The notes under the pieces are model-generated. The model was not told the origin of the DNA and did no database searches. It saw only the letters and a list, made by a program, of their open reading frames with translations. The position numbers were made by a program, and so were the translations under genes. Below are positions 29,589-39,332 of a stretch of 64,000 nucleotides of DNA, piece by piece (position 1 is the first letter of the stretch; every line of letters starts with the position of its first letter). The stretch comes from Kaiparowitsia implicata GSE-PSE-MK54-09C (GTDB lineage Bacteria; Cyanobacteriota; Cyanobacteriia; Elainellales; Elainellaceae). Location of the stretch: NCBI GenBank assembly GCA_019359435.1, contig JAHHHI010000062.1, positions 62,001 to 126,000 of the forward strand, given 5' to 3'.

Positions 29589-29828
29589 ATGGCAAAAGAA
29601 GGCATTCATCCGACTTGGTATCCAGAAGCCAAGGTCTATTGCAACGGCGAAATGGTTGCAACAGTGGGTTCTACAAAGCCTGAACTGCATGTAGACGTTT
29701 GGTCGGGTAACCATCCCTTTTATACAGGAACTCAGAAGATTATTGATACTGAGGGACGTGTGGAGCGTTTCCGGCGGAAATATGGTCTGGGGAATCGTAA
29801 AAATGCAGGTGGCGACAGCGCAGAGTAG
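29589..29828 (+). CDS. rpmE: 50S ribosomal protein L31
   Basis: L31, 79 residues. It begins MAKEGIHPTWYPEAKVYCN; the middle has VDVWSGNHPFYTGTQKIID and the end RFRRKYGL. Only one cysteine (Cys18) is present, so the four-Cys zinc site of C+ L31 is missing. The reading frame opens upstream at 29379 inside rpsI; the ATG at 29589 is the family start. Confidence 0.96.
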   Translation: MAKEGIHPTWYPEAKVYCNGEMVATVGSTKPELHVDVWSGNHPFYTGTQKIIDTEGRVERFRRKYGLGNRKNAGGDSAE

Positions 29829-29949
29829 AGAAGGTAGTCGTAGTTGCAGTCACGCTAGCTACGACTACCCTCTGGGCAACGATGTGATATGAGCTCGCGT
29901 CATTGTCTATTTAATTTCCATTCGCGTTATTGTGGCGACTTCCTGCACC

Positions 29950-31056
29950 ATGGCTGAAGCATATCTACTAGAAAAGCTAAACTCTGTCGAGCAAACGTTT
30001 CATGAATTGACTCGACGAATGGCTGATCCTGATATTGCTACGGATCCCACTGAGTTTCAGCGAGTCGCAAAAGCGCGGTCGTCTTTGGAGGAAACCGTCG
30101 CTACCTATGACGCTTGGCGAAAAGCCCAGAGTGATCTAGCCGAAGCTCGGCAAATCTCGAAGGAGGCAGCCAGCGATCCCGAAATGCGGGAGATGGCAGA
30201 ACTCGAGATTGGAGAGCTTGAAGCGGCACTAGAGCAACTAGAACAGCATATGAAAGTGTTGCTGCTGCCCCGCGACCCCAATGATGATAAAAACATCATG
30301 CTTGAGATTCGTGCTGGCGCTGGCGGTGACGAAGCATCAATCTGGGCTGGGGATCTGTTGCGAATGTATTCGCGTTATGCGGAGACCCAAGGCTGGCGAG
30401 TCAAGCTAGTCAGTGAGTCGCTTGCAGACATGGGTGGATTTAAAGAGGCCATCCTGGAAATTCAGGGTGATCAGGTGTATAGCCAGCTAAAGTTTGAGGC
30501 GGGCGTTCATCGCGTGCAACGGGTGCCTGTGACAGAGGCGGGTGGACGGGTTCATACATCCACAGCAACGGTAGCCGTGATGCCAGAGGTGGATGAGGTA
30601 GCGGTTGAGATTGATCCAAAAGATTTAGAAATTAAAACTGCGCGGTCGGGCGGTGCTGGTGGGCAAAACGTGAACAAAGTGGAAACGGCAGTGGATTTGT
30701 TTCACAAACCGTCGGGGATCCGCGTGTTTTGTACTGAGGAGCGATCGCAGCTAAAAAACCGTGAGCGGGCTATGCAGATTTTGCGAGCCAAGCTGTATGA
30801 AGCGAAGCAGCAAGAGCAGCATGATTCGGTGTCGTCAATGCGGCGATCGCAAGTAGGAACTGGGGAACGTTCTGAAAAGATTCGCACCTATAACTACAAA
30901 GACAATCGCGTTACCGACCATCGACTAGGGCAAAATTTTACGCTGACTCCTGTGCTAGAAGGAGAGCTAGAAACGCTGGTTCAGTCTTGCATTTCTCAAG
31001 ATCAGCAGGAGCGCCTAGAAGAGTTGGCAAGTTCTACGTCCGCTGAGATGGTGTAA
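29950..31056 (+). CDS. prfA: peptide chain release factor 1
   Basis: RF1, 368 residues, reading UAA and UAG. The tripeptide anticodon PVT is in [14 protein letters not shown], and the catalytic GGQ in [14 protein letters not shown] at about 235-248. The helical N-terminal domain and PCRF part are complete. ATG 29950 is preferred over a GTG six codons upstream. It is the last gene of the long translation block. Confidence 0.97.
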   Translation: MAEAYLLEKLNSVEQTFHELTRRMADPDIATDPTEFQRVAKARSSLEETVATYDAWRKAQSDLAEARQISKEAASDPEMREMAELEIGELEAALEQLEQHMKVLLLPRDPNDDKNIMLEIRAGAGGDEASIWAGDLLRMYSRYAETQGWRVKLVSESLADMGGFKEAILEIQGDQVYSQLKFEAGVHRVQRVPVTEAGGRVHTSTATVAVMPEVDEVAVEIDPKDLEIKTARSGGAGGQNVNKVETAVDLFHKPSGIRVFCTEERSQLKNRERAMQILRAKLYEAKQQEQHDSVSSMRRSQVGTGERSEKIRTYNYKDNRVTDHRLGQNFTLTPVLEGELETLVQSCISQDQQERLEELASSTSAEMV

Positions 31057-31116
31057 TCCGGTCTGGTTTGCGATCTGTCCTGATTGCCGTCATGTTATAG
31101 AGATGTATTCAGCCTT

Positions 31117-32418
31117 ATGCCGCGATTTCTCCACCTAGCTGACATACATCTTGGGTTTGACCGATACGATAACAAAGAGCGAACGCAAGATTTTTATTAT
31201 GCTCTCAATGATGCAATTGAGACCTATGCGATCGCCCAATCGGTAGATTTTGTCGTGATTGCGGGCGATCTGTTTGAGCATCGCACCATTCAACCCAACA
31301 TTCTTAATCAAGCTCAGCTCTGCCTGCAAGCGCTGCGCGATGCAGAGATCCCAGTGCTGGCGATTGAAGGGAATCACGATAACCGCCCTTATGGAACCAA
31401 AACAAGCTGGCTGCGCTATTTGTCAGATTGGGGGTTGCTGAAACTGCTAGAGCCCGGAGATGTCAACGCAGGTGAGCCATTCTATGCACCCTGGGACGAG
31501 ACCTCTCGCCGAGGCGGTTATCTCGATCTGCCTTGCGGAGTGCGGGTGCTGGGATCACACTGGTATGGGGCAACTGCACCCAAAGCCATTGAGCAAATTG
31601 CGGCGGCGATTGGACGGTTGCCGCGAGGGCCAGCCCATACATTACTCATGTTCCACCATGGGTTAGAAGGACAAATAGCCCGCTATCAAGGGGCTTTGCG
31701 CTACGCCGACTTGTTGCCTTTAAAGGACGCTGGTGTGGATTATCTGGCGTTGGGGCATATCCACAAGAACTATGCCATGGAAGGTTGGATTTTTAACCCT
31801 GGTTCTGTAGAAGCCAACAGTGTTGAGGAAGGCGGCTTTGAGCGAGGGGTATATCTAGTGGAGCTGAGTACTGATGGTATTGAGGCCAAGCTTCAGCATG
31901 ATTATTACCAGCGTCCGATCGTGCGGCTGCGCCACAAGGTGACGGAATCGCAGTCAATGGATGACGTTGAGCAGGGGGCGATCGCCCGCATTGAAGCTGC
32001 TGTGCAGAACGGTGTCATTCCCGCTGAGAACGCTCCGATTGTAGAACTCCGCATCGAAGGCAGCATTGGCTTTGATCGGCTTGATCTAGATATTCGTCAG
32101 CTTAAAGACCAGCTACAGAAGCTCAGTGGGGCGCTTATTTTTCTGCTCAAATTCGAGGCAGAAATGATGGAATACGCCTCGCCCATTGCCGATGGTGCTG
32201 AGCGGTTAGAAGTAGAACGGGAGGTATTCCGTGATTTGTTAGCGGCCCACAACACCTACAAAAACCGTACCGACGAACTATCTCAGGGTCTAATCCACCT
32301 TAAAGAACAGCATTTGGATGGGCGATCAGAGGATGACTTGTACGAGTTTTTGCAGCAGTTGTTGTTGCCCAACGCCAACAGTGCCGACCCGTCTCTTGGT
32401 CAATCTGCAGAAGAGTAA
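31117..32418 (+). CDS. SbcD/Mre11-like DNA repair exonuclease
   Basis: A 433-residue calcineurin-type metallophosphoesterase of the SbcD/Mre11 family. All metal motifs are present: HLADIHLGF, VIAGDLFEHR, IEGNHDNR, MFHHGLEG and LGHIHKNY. A C-terminal cap follows from about residue 270 with acidic and coiled regions. These nucleases usually pair with an SbcC/Rad50 ATPase, which is not adjacent here. ATG 31117 starts directly at the first strand (PRFLHLADIH). A hairpin at 32482-32512 follows. Confidence 0.9.
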   Translation: MPRFLHLADIHLGFDRYDNKERTQDFYYALNDAIETYAIAQSVDFVVIAGDLFEHRTIQPNILNQAQLCLQALRDAEIPVLAIEGNHDNRPYGTKTSWLRYLSDWGLLKLLEPGDVNAGEPFYAPWDETSRRGGYLDLPCGVRVLGSHWYGATAPKAIEQIAAAIGRLPRGPAHTLLMFHHGLEGQIARYQGALRYADLLPLKDAGVDYLALGHIHKNYAMEGWIFNPGSVEANSVEEGGFERGVYLVELSTDGIEAKLQHDYYQRPIVRLRHKVTESQSMDDVEQGAIARIEAAVQNGVIPAENAPIVELRIEGSIGFDRLDLDIRQLKDQLQKLSGALIFLLKFEAEMMEYASPIADGAERLEVEREVFRDLLAAHNTYKNRTDELSQGLIHLKEQHLDGRSEDDLYEFLQQLLLPNANSADPSLGQSAEE

Positions 32419-32805
32419 AGGTATTCAGCGTGAGAGCAATGCCGTTGTCTCAGCCTCGCGCTATTGGGCTGAAACAATGCTAAACCCTGCTGCCCGCGCG
32501 CGGCACGGGTTTAAAAATTTTGCCGAACTGGCGTTCATTAAGAACATATATTTTTGAGGCACGAGGCGCTCTGTAAATTGAAGCGGATGCGATGCTCAAA
32601 TCGTTGGACAATTAATGAGAAAGGGTCGAGAAATGGGCACTGGCCCGATCTCGCCAACGTCAATACGGGAGATTCCTCCTCTCTTATTGATTGACCCACC
32701 TGTTTGATCGGCGAGTTGGGAGCAGTTTTTTAGTGCTCACGGCTGGCTAGCGCCCTGCAGGAAGGGTCATATAAAAAGTTGGGATAGACATAAGTTGCAA
32801 GGTTT
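32419..32805. other. gene-free spacer
   Basis: About 390 bp. Apart from the terminator-like hairpin at 32482-32512, I see no gene or repeat. The segment before 32806 presumably carries the promoter of the FAD oxidoreductase. Confidence 0.5.
32482..32512 (+). terminator. probable intrinsic terminator
   Basis: AAACCC (32482-32487) pairs with GGGTTT (32507-32512), with an inner TGCC/GGCA stem and a GC-rich loop, followed by TTTAAAAATTTT. It lies about 65 bp after the SbcD-like gene. Confidence 0.6.
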
Positions 32806-34887
32806 ATGCGAGCTAAAGTCATGGGCATTAATCGGATTCGAGTGTCGGTTGTATCCCTGTTGGGATCGCTGTTCACAGCAGCTGGAACGTTGCCCTATGG
32901 AGCATGGGCGCAATCAGCGCAGCCCCTAGGGATAACTCCCGACACGATGGAAGAGTGCGAATTGCTGATTGTGGGCGGTGGGTTGTCGGGTGTGAGTGCT
33001 GCCTACGAGTCGCTGCAGATGGGGCGCACGGTGTGTATGACAGAACTCACTGATTGGATGGGCGGACAGCTTACCTCTCAGGGCACCTCGGCACTCGATG
33101 AGGTGCGCCAGCAGCGAGCGCTGCTCTACTATCCCAAAGGCTATCTCGAATTTCGACAGCTAATTGAGCAACACTACGGCAGGTTGAATCCGGGAGATTG
33201 CTGGGTCAGCCTTTCCTGCTTTTTCCCCGATGATGCGGAAACTATTCTGCAAGATATGCTGAACAATGCAGCGCGGCGCGGGCGCGGCACTCTCAAGTGG
33301 TTCCCTTCTACAATCATCAAAGAGTTGGAATACAACGCTGAGGGCAATCAGATTGTGGGGGCGATCGCCATTCAGCATTCTCCCGCTCCTGGCACCCCGC
33401 CGCTCAATACAGAACCCCTCTCGGCTTTTATTGAAGATGCTTATAGCTACGATGACTCAGCCCGGTTAACCAAAACCGTCATTCAGTTTGCGCCTCAGCC
33501 CATCCGCAATCGAGATGGTTCCACCACGCTGCCCGATCCGGCCCCTTGGTATATGATTGAAGCCACAGAGACTGGGGAACTGATTGCGCTGGCAGACGTG
33601 CCCTACCGAGTGGGGTTAGACGCGCGATCGCCCGTCAATCCGTCTTCTGCCAGCGCTACTGGCGATCCCTATTGCACCCAGGGCTTTACCTATACCTTTG
33701 CGATGGAGCGCACAGAAGAGGCGCTGGAGCATGAGCAACCGCCCTTTTATGAGCGCTATCGTCCTTACTATGGCTATGACCCCAATCCCCGCCTAGCGGA
33801 TATTGACGTGGTCTTTACCTATCGTCGCTTATGGAGCCCAGAACCAAGAGAGAGCGATCGCGTCTTTGGCGTCACCCGCCCCAAGCCGGGCGATATTTCC
33901 ATGCAGAACTGGGTCTGGGGCAATGATTACCGCCCTGGCACTGCTGCCGACAATCTGATTTTTACGCGCGAGCAACTCCAAGCGTTAGGGCAATTAGAGC
34001 CCGGTGGCTGGTTAGGCGGTCTACGAACAGAAACCCTGCAAGCGGGTGAAGAGTTGGCACTCGGATTTTTCTACTGGATTGTGGCAGACGACACCGACTC
34101 GCAATTGGGTGAAGGGGTTAAAGAACCCCATCCTAACCATCGCCTGCTTACCGGGTTAGAGTCTCCCATGGGCACAGAGCACGGCCTATCCAAGTTTCCT
34201 TACATTCGAGAAGGGCGGCGCATCATTGGTCGGCCCGCCTATGGCTATAGCCAAGGCTTCGCGATCAACGAAATCGATATCTCTTGGGTTGACTACAACC
34301 AAGAATTTTATCAAACCAATCTGGTACCGCGCGATTATCAGACCCTGTGGTATGGCCTAGCAGGATTGGAGACAACCTCTGCCATCCGCAATCAGACGCC
34401 ACCGGATCAAATTCAGCGGCGCACCCGCTCTGCCATCTTCCCTGATGCGGTGGGCATTGCCCAGTACGCCATCGACTTCCACCCCTGCATGGAGTTTTCA
34501 CCAGCCGAAGCCCCTGGTAATGTTGAACGCGTAGATTCACGACAGGCGCATGGGCGTGCCTATCCGGGACAAATTCCACTCTCAGCGATGATTCCCCAAC
34601 GGCTAGACAACCTGTTGGTGGCGGGTAAGAGCATTGCGACCAGCCATATTGCAGCGGCGGCCTATCGGGTGCATTCCTTTGAGTGGTCGGCTGGGGCAGC
34701 GGCGGGCACCACAGCATCGTTTGCTCTATCTGAGGGTCTCATGCCCTATCAGCTCATCGACAACTTGCCTCGGATGGAGCCCAAACTGATGGAACTGCAA
34801 GCCCTGCTGCGTCGGAATGGCAACCCTACGGAGTTTCCTGATACATCTATCTTTAATGAAGAGTGGGAAGAGTGGGCCCCTTGGTAA
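32806..34887 (+). CDS. exported FAD-dependent oxidoreductase
   Basis: A 693-residue flavoprotein of the FAD_oxidored type. An N-terminal Sec-type signal is visible (basic MRAKVMGINRIR, hydrophobic VSVVSLLGSLFTAAG, then a likely Ala-x-Ala cleavage before QSAQ). The Rossmann dinucleotide motif LLIVGGGLSGVSAAYES follows at about residue 50, and the C-terminal FAD-contacting segment has DNLLVAGKSIATSHIAAAA. The middle is unusual in length and Pro/Tyr-rich. Substrate is unknown; export and cofactor are supported, and it has no operon partner. Confidence 0.83.
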   Translation: MRAKVMGINRIRVSVVSLLGSLFTAAGTLPYGAWAQSAQPLGITPDTMEECELLIVGGGLSGVSAAYESLQMGRTVCMTELTDWMGGQLTSQGTSALDEVRQQRALLYYPKGYLEFRQLIEQHYGRLNPGDCWVSLSCFFPDDAETILQDMLNNAARRGRGTLKWFPSTIIKELEYNAEGNQIVGAIAIQHSPAPGTPPLNTEPLSAFIEDAYSYDDSARLTKTVIQFAPQPIRNRDGSTTLPDPAPWYMIEATETGELIALADVPYRVGLDARSPVNPSSASATGDPYCTQGFTYTFAMERTEEALEHEQPPFYERYRPYYGYDPNPRLADIDVVFTYRRLWSPEPRESDRVFGVTRPKPGDISMQNWVWGNDYRPGTAADNLIFTREQLQALGQLEPGGWLGGLRTETLQAGEELALGFFYWIVADDTDSQLGEGVKEPHPNHRLLTGLESPMGTEHGLSKFPYIREGRRIIGRPAYGYSQGFAINEIDISWVDYNQEFYQTNLVPRDYQTLWYGLAGLETTSAIRNQTPPDQIQRRTRSAIFPDAVGIAQYAIDFHPCMEFSPAEAPGNVERVDSRQAHGRAYPGQIPLSAMIPQRLDNLLVAGKSIATSHIAAAAYRVHSFEWSAGAAAGTTASFALSEGLMPYQLIDNLPRMEPKLMELQALLRRNGNPTEFPDTSIFNEEWEEWAPW

Positions 34888-35039
34888 GACAGTTTTGTGG
34901 TGGGCTCTACTAGCTCACGGCTCTGTCACTCTAGGGCCAGACAAAGGGGGTAGCTGGTTTTGGCATCGATTTTCTCATCGAATTTGCCTAGATCAGCCGC
35001 TCGAAAGGCGCTGAGAGACTACGCTCAGCACTGAGTCCG

Positions 35040-35078
35040 GTGTTGTCGAGCCTTGGCTGTGTCAAGGCTCGACAACAC
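35040..35078. terminator. perfect 16-bp stem-loop
   Basis: GTGTTGTCGAGCCTTG (35040-35055) and CAAGGCTCGACAACAC (35063-35078) form a perfect stem with a 7-nt loop GCTGTGT. It lies 150 bp after the FAD oxidoreductase. No T tract follows, so it may be a weak terminator or mRNA 3'-end stabiliser. Confidence 0.6.
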
Positions 35079-35132
35079 TCAATCCATCAACTGGCGCTTT
35101 GATCGCTCTATCCCGTACCTGTCGTTCCTTAC

Positions 35133-35999
35133 ATGACTCTTTGGCAAGCCGATTTCTATCGCCGATCGGGGCGAGATGTGACGGGCAATTCTCGATGGGA
35201 GTTGCTGGTGGTAACGGCTGAGGGCGACGTGGTCGTGTTAGCTGACTGTGCTCAGGCTGAGGTGACAGCGGAGTGGGCTAGGGCTCAGTTGCAGCCGCAG
35301 GTCGTTGCCCACTCACCCGAGTGCATGCAGGTGTTTCGTCCCCAGTGTTTGAATTTGCTAGAAGCGGCCTGTCAGCCGCTAGGGGTGGCGGTAGAGCCTA
35401 CTCGACGCACACCTGCTCTGAAGCAAGCTCTGCAGCAGCGGGCGGTAGTGTATGAGGATCAGGCCAGCAATGGGGACGCAGTGGATTTGCTGCGAGTGGA
35501 GTCGCCGCCGCCGCTGCCGTTGCCCGAATCTCTTTGGGGCGATCGCTGGCGGTTTGGGGCGATCGCCGCTACAGATTTTGACTTAGCGTTTGCTCACAAG
35601 CCCATCCCCATTCGGGTAGAGCCAGAGGAGTTAAGGCCGGTTCATTTGGGGCTGGCCTCTACAATCCCAATTCCGGGTGTGGTCATTGACGGAGGACGGG
35701 TATCCATGCGGTTGGCACAGTGGCTCAGTCGCGTTCGCCCAGCCTGGTTAACCTATATCCCTGGTGAACCCGATGGCTTACTTCTAGAAGCGGGGTTGAA
35801 CGAGCGATACATCTTGGCAACCTTTGAGGATGCAGAGGCGATCGCCTCTGCTCGCACCTTTCGCGAACGCCAGCATGCGGCCAAGGGTCTACATTTTTTG
35901 CTGGTGCAGCCGGATGACTCTGGCGTTACCTATAGTGGCCTATGGCTACTGCAATCAGACAGCAATCCCACCCCCTTAGGGTTGCCCCAACCGCCTTAA
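35133..35999 (+). CDS. Tab2/Atab2 family RNA-binding protein
   Basis: A 288-residue protein of the Tab2 (DUF1092) family. The start WQADFYRRSGRD followed by NSRWELLVV is the signature. Plant and algal relatives bind the psaB leader and support photosystem I translation; the bacterial role is only inferred from them. The middle is Pro-rich (ESPPPLPLPESLWG). The C-terminal half contains VIDGGRVSMRLAQWL and FRERQHAAKGLHFLLVQPD. No signal or membrane segment. Confidence 0.85.
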   Translation: MTLWQADFYRRSGRDVTGNSRWELLVVTAEGDVVVLADCAQAEVTAEWARAQLQPQVVAHSPECMQVFRPQCLNLLEAACQPLGVAVEPTRRTPALKQALQQRAVVYEDQASNGDAVDLLRVESPPPLPLPESLWGDRWRFGAIAATDFDLAFAHKPIPIRVEPEELRPVHLGLASTIPIPGVVIDGGRVSMRLAQWLSRVRPAWLTYIPGEPDGLLLEAGLNERYILATFEDAEAIASARTFRERQHAAKGLHFLLVQPDDSGVTYSGLWLLQSDSNPTPLGLPQPP

Positions 36000-36079
36000 G
36001 CAACATCACAACAGGTCAAGTGTCGCAGATCGGGCGTTTCATCCGGTAGAATGCGGGCGTTGGCTAGCAAGGTGGCAGC

Positions 36080-36952
36080 ATGGCAGAGGCAAAGATTGGC
36101 ATCATCGGTGGCAGTGGCCTCTATGGGATGGAGGCCCTAACGGACATCAAAGAGATTGAGGTAGACACGCCCTTTGGCAAACCATCTGACGCACTCATTG
36201 TCGGGTCGCTAGAGGGGACAACAGTCGCGTTTTTGGCGCGACATGGGCGCGATCATACCTATATGCCATCAGAACTGCCCTTTCGCGCGAATATCTACGC
36301 GATGAAACAGTTGGGGGTTCAATACTTGATTTCGGCCTCTGCGGTGGGGTCACTCAAGGCAGAGGCTAAACCACTGGATATGGTGCTGCCCGATCAGTTC
36401 ATTGATCGCACTAAAAATCGAGTGTCGACCTTTTTTGGGGATGGCATTGTGGCGCACATTGCCTTTGGAGATCCGATCTGCAAAAACCTAGCTGATGTGA
36501 TGGCGGGGGCGATCGCCTCTCTAGAGCTACCTGATGTCACCCTGCACCAAGGCGGCGCTTACGTCTGCATGGAAGGCCCTGCCTTTTCTACTCGCGCCGA
36601 ATCCAACCTGTATCGCAGTTGGGGCGCCACTGTAATCGGCATGACTAACCTACCCGAAGCTAAACTCGCTCGCGAAGCTGAAATAGCCTACGCGACCCTG
36701 GCGATGGTGACTGACTACGACTGCTGGCATCCCGATCATGACAACGTCACAGTCGATATGGTGATTGGAAATTTGCAAAAAAACGCGGTCAACGCCCAAC
36801 GCATCATTCAAGAGACTGTGCGTCGCCTGAGCCAAAATCCGCCGCCATCTGAGGCGCACTCAGCGCTCAAGTTTGCTGTGATCACGCCTCTCGATAAAGC
36901 GCCTATGGCAACCAAAGAACGTCTCGGACTGCTGCTGAGCAAGTATTTATAG
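36080..36952 (+). CDS. mtnP: S-methyl-5'-thioadenosine phosphorylase
   Basis: First enzyme of methionine salvage: cleaves 5'-methylthioadenosine to adenine and methylthioribose-1-phosphate. 290 residues. Phosphate and substrate motifs are [31 protein letters not shown] and [15 protein letters not shown], and the purine-site TDYDCWH aspartate favours 6-aminopurines. Released adenine can be reclaimed by Apt, encoded 3.5 kb downstream. It ends at a strong bidirectional terminator. Confidence 0.95.
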   Translation: MAEAKIGIIGGSGLYGMEALTDIKEIEVDTPFGKPSDALIVGSLEGTTVAFLARHGRDHTYMPSELPFRANIYAMKQLGVQYLISASAVGSLKAEAKPLDMVLPDQFIDRTKNRVSTFFGDGIVAHIAFGDPICKNLADVMAGAIASLELPDVTLHQGGAYVCMEGPAFSTRAESNLYRSWGATVIGMTNLPEAKLAREAEIAYATLAMVTDYDCWHPDHDNVTVDMVIGNLQKNAVNAQRIIQETVRRLSQNPPPSEAHSALKFAVITPLDKAPMATKERLGLLLSKYL

Positions 36953-37016
36953 CAGCCGCCACTCAACGGTTGCACCACAACCTGAGTTGGCTTGTAGGGA
37001 ACCAAATCTGAGTCTT

Positions 37017-37060
37017 AACATTTAGGAGGGGGTCACATTGCAGACCCCCTCCTAAATGTT
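37017..37060. terminator. bidirectional terminator between mtnP and fabF
   Basis: AACATTTAGGAGGGGGTC (37017-37034) and its exact complement (37043-37060) form an 18-bp stem with an 8-nt loop between two convergent genes. The A-rich and T-rich ends give a T-rich 3' side on either strand. Confidence 0.85.
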
Positions 37061-37102
37061 GTTACTTGTAAGGTGAATGGGGGCGATCGCTCACCACTAG
37101 GC

Positions 37103-38362
37103 TTACGCCCGATACTTACGGAAGGCGAGGGTCACATTGTGCCCACCAAAACCAAAGGAATTGGAGAGCACGATCTCCACAGGCAACTGACGGCTCTGGT
37201 TCGGCACATAGTCTAAATCACAGGCCGGGTCAGGATTTTGCAAATTAATGGTGGGAGGAACCTGATCATGGTTGACCGCCATCACCGCCGCAACGGCCTC
37301 GATGCCGCCAGACCCGCCTAGCAAGTGTCCTGTCATCGATTTGGTCGAGCTAATGGCAACCTGACGTGCATGGTTGCCCAGCGCAGTCTTAATCGCAGCG
37401 GTTTCAGTTGAGTCGTTGGCAGGCGTGCTGGTTCCGTGAGCATTGATATAGCTGACCTGACTAGAATCAATTCCAGCATCTTTCATACAGAGCTGCATGG
37501 CGCGCGCTGCACCATCACCACCGGGAACTGGAGACGTAATATGGTAGGCATCGCAGGTCATGCCATAGCCTACGATTTCAGCATAGATGCGGGCTCCACG
37601 ACTCAAGGCATGCTCCAACTCTTCGAGGATCAAGATGCCAGATCCTTCGCCCATGACAAAGCCATCGCGATCGCGATCAAAGGGTCGAGATGCGTGATCA
37701 GGGTCATTGTTTCGTGTAGACATGGCCTTACAGGCCACAAACCCCGCAAACGATAGGGGGGTGACAGCGGCCTCAGTGCCACCGCAAATCATCGCCTGAG
37801 CATAGCCTCGCTGCACCAAGCGAAAGGCGTCGCCAATCGCATTGGAGCCCGCGGCACAGGCGGTCACGGTGCAGTTATTTGGCCCTTTTGCTCCGGTGTG
37901 GATAGCCGTTAGCCCTGCTGCCATATTGGCAATCATCATCGGCACCATGAAAGGGCTACAGCGGTCGGGGCCACGGCTAAGATAAATCTCTTGCTGCTCT
38001 TCCATCACCTTCAATCCGCCGATGCCGGTGCCAATGATGACGCCCACTTGCTCTGCATTAAGGTCATTAATTGTGAATTGCGCATCCGCCAGCGCCTGTT
38101 TGCTAGCCGATACGCCAAATTGAGCAAAGCGATCCATCCGCTTTGCTTCTTTGCGCTCCATATAATCTTGTGGATCAAACCCCTTGACCTCTCCGGCAAT
38201 CCGGCAGCCATGACGCGATGCATCAAACAGAGTGATAGGTGAAATGCCACTTCGACCCTCCAACAACCCATCCCAGTAATCCTGCAGGGTGTTTCCGAGC
38301 GGTGTAATCGACCCTAACCCCGTAACAACGACACGCTTAAGGGCAAAATCAGAGTTTGTCAT
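37103..38362 (-). CDS. fabF: beta-ketoacyl-ACP synthase II
   Basis: KAS II, 419 residues, elongates acyl-ACP by Claisen condensation with malonyl-ACP. The catalytic cysteine is in [16 protein letters not shown], the two histidines in [11 protein letters not shown] and [11 protein letters not shown], and the lysine in [11 protein letters not shown] 38362 gives [15 protein letters not shown]; a GTG three codons upstream is rejected. It is downstream of acpP on the same strand (305 bp spacer), the usual cyanobacterial pairing. Confidence 0.97.
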   Translation of the reverse strand: MTNSDFALKRVVVTGLGSITPLGNTLQDYWDGLLEGRSGISPITLFDASRHGCRIAGEVKGFDPQDYMERKEAKRMDRFAQFGVSASKQALADAQFTINDLNAEQVGVIIGTGIGGLKVMEEQQEIYLSRGPDRCSPFMVPMMIANMAAGLTAIHTGAKGPNNCTVTACAAGSNAIGDAFRLVQRGYAQAMICGGTEAAVTPLSFAGFVACKAMSTRNNDPDHASRPFDRDRDGFVMGEGSGILILEELEHALSRGARIYAEIVGYGMTCDAYHITSPVPGGDGAARAMQLCMKDAGIDSSQVSYINAHGTSTPANDSTETAAIKTALGNHARQVAISSTKSMTGHLLGGSGGIEAVAAVMAVNHDQVPPTINLQNPDPACDLDYVPNQSRQLPVEIVLSNSFGFGGHNVTLAFRKYRA

Positions 38363-38667
38363 GGTAACCACTTCAACGAAGGTGACCTACTGACTTAACG
38401 GACTGACTCAACGGAAGACAATATCTTCAGAGCTTTGTTCCATAGACAGCAGGAAAGGTGAACGAAAACATGCAGCGCAGCAAGATGACCAGTGTTAACC
38501 ACCGACTACTTTGACCAACAGCAGTCCTAATTCATTTCAGCAACTTTTAGCTTGTATGTGAAAGCCACGTTGCAGCTAGGCGAACTAACTAAGAGAGACC
38601 TATGCCTGAGCATGGAGCCGACCTTCAATAGCGGTGTAGCGTTGTCTCCAGACTCAGGCAGCGTGAG
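38363..38667. other. acpP-fabF spacer
   Basis: About 300 bp without a gene. Right after the acpP stop there is an inverted repeat TGCCTGAG (38603-38610) / CTCAGGCA (38653-38660) with a 42-nt loop, which could lower read-through from acpP to fabF. The GGTAACCACTT region just before fabF has no clear promoter. Confidence 0.45.
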
Positions 38668-38913
38668 CTAGGCTACAGACTTTTGCTTGATGTAGTCTAC
38701 GGCGGCTTGCACGGTAGCGATATTTTCGGCAGCTTCGTCAGGAATCTCGATGTCGAATTCTTCCTCTAGTGCCATCACCAATTCCACGGTGTCTAGAGAA
38801 TCAGCTCCTAGATCATTCGCAAAGCTGGCTGATGGTGTCACGTCAGCTTCATCAACACTCAACTGTTCAGAAACAATTTTCTGAACTTTCAGCATAATCT
38901 CATCTTGGCCCAT
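38668..38913 (-). CDS. acpP: acyl carrier protein
   Basis: ACP, 81 residues, carries growing fatty acids on phosphopantetheine. The attachment serine is Ser39 in [18 protein letters not shown]. Four-helix fold intact and strongly acidic. ATG 38913 with GGGTGGGGA upstream is chosen; a longer frame to 39006 would add 31 residues not found in ACPs. It precedes fabF on the same strand. Confidence 0.97.
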   Translation of the reverse strand: MGQDEIMLKVQKIVSEQLSVDEADVTPSASFANDLGADSLDTVELVMALEEEFDIEIPDEAAENIATVQAAVDYIKQKSVA

Positions 38914-39332
38914 GTCTTTTTCCCCACCCAATTTTGATGGCAAACTCAAGTAAACAGTATCTACAGATCGTGATTCAAAATTCACGACAGATTGCAATGA
39001 GATCAATGAACCCGCTGCATATCGTACGATGTGAGCAGTGGAGCCGCTTCGGGTTAGAACTGTAATGCTCTAGGCAATCTGTTCAACCTAAGCTCGCCCA
39101 CTCTCCCCGATGCATTTCTGCAATCAGGCATTACTCCATATTACTCTGTCGCGAAACCGTTTCCATCCTATCAGGATGCATGCTGCTGGAATCATGGGAA
39201 TTGCTGGGGCGATCGCCCATCACGCCTAAACTCTACTATCGACATAGCTCCTTTGACGCACAACCTATCGCCGGAGTGCCGCGCGTAGGGTAGCTTAGCT
39301 TAGGAAGCTTAGCTTACGGTGCGATCGCCCAC
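38914..39332. other. gene-free spacer upstream of acpP
   Basis: About 420 bp. It presumably holds the acpP promoter. Near its left end is a compact repeat, two AGCTT units, AGGA, then two more AGCTT units (39292-39316), directly after the permease stop. No gene is seen. Confidence 0.5.
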
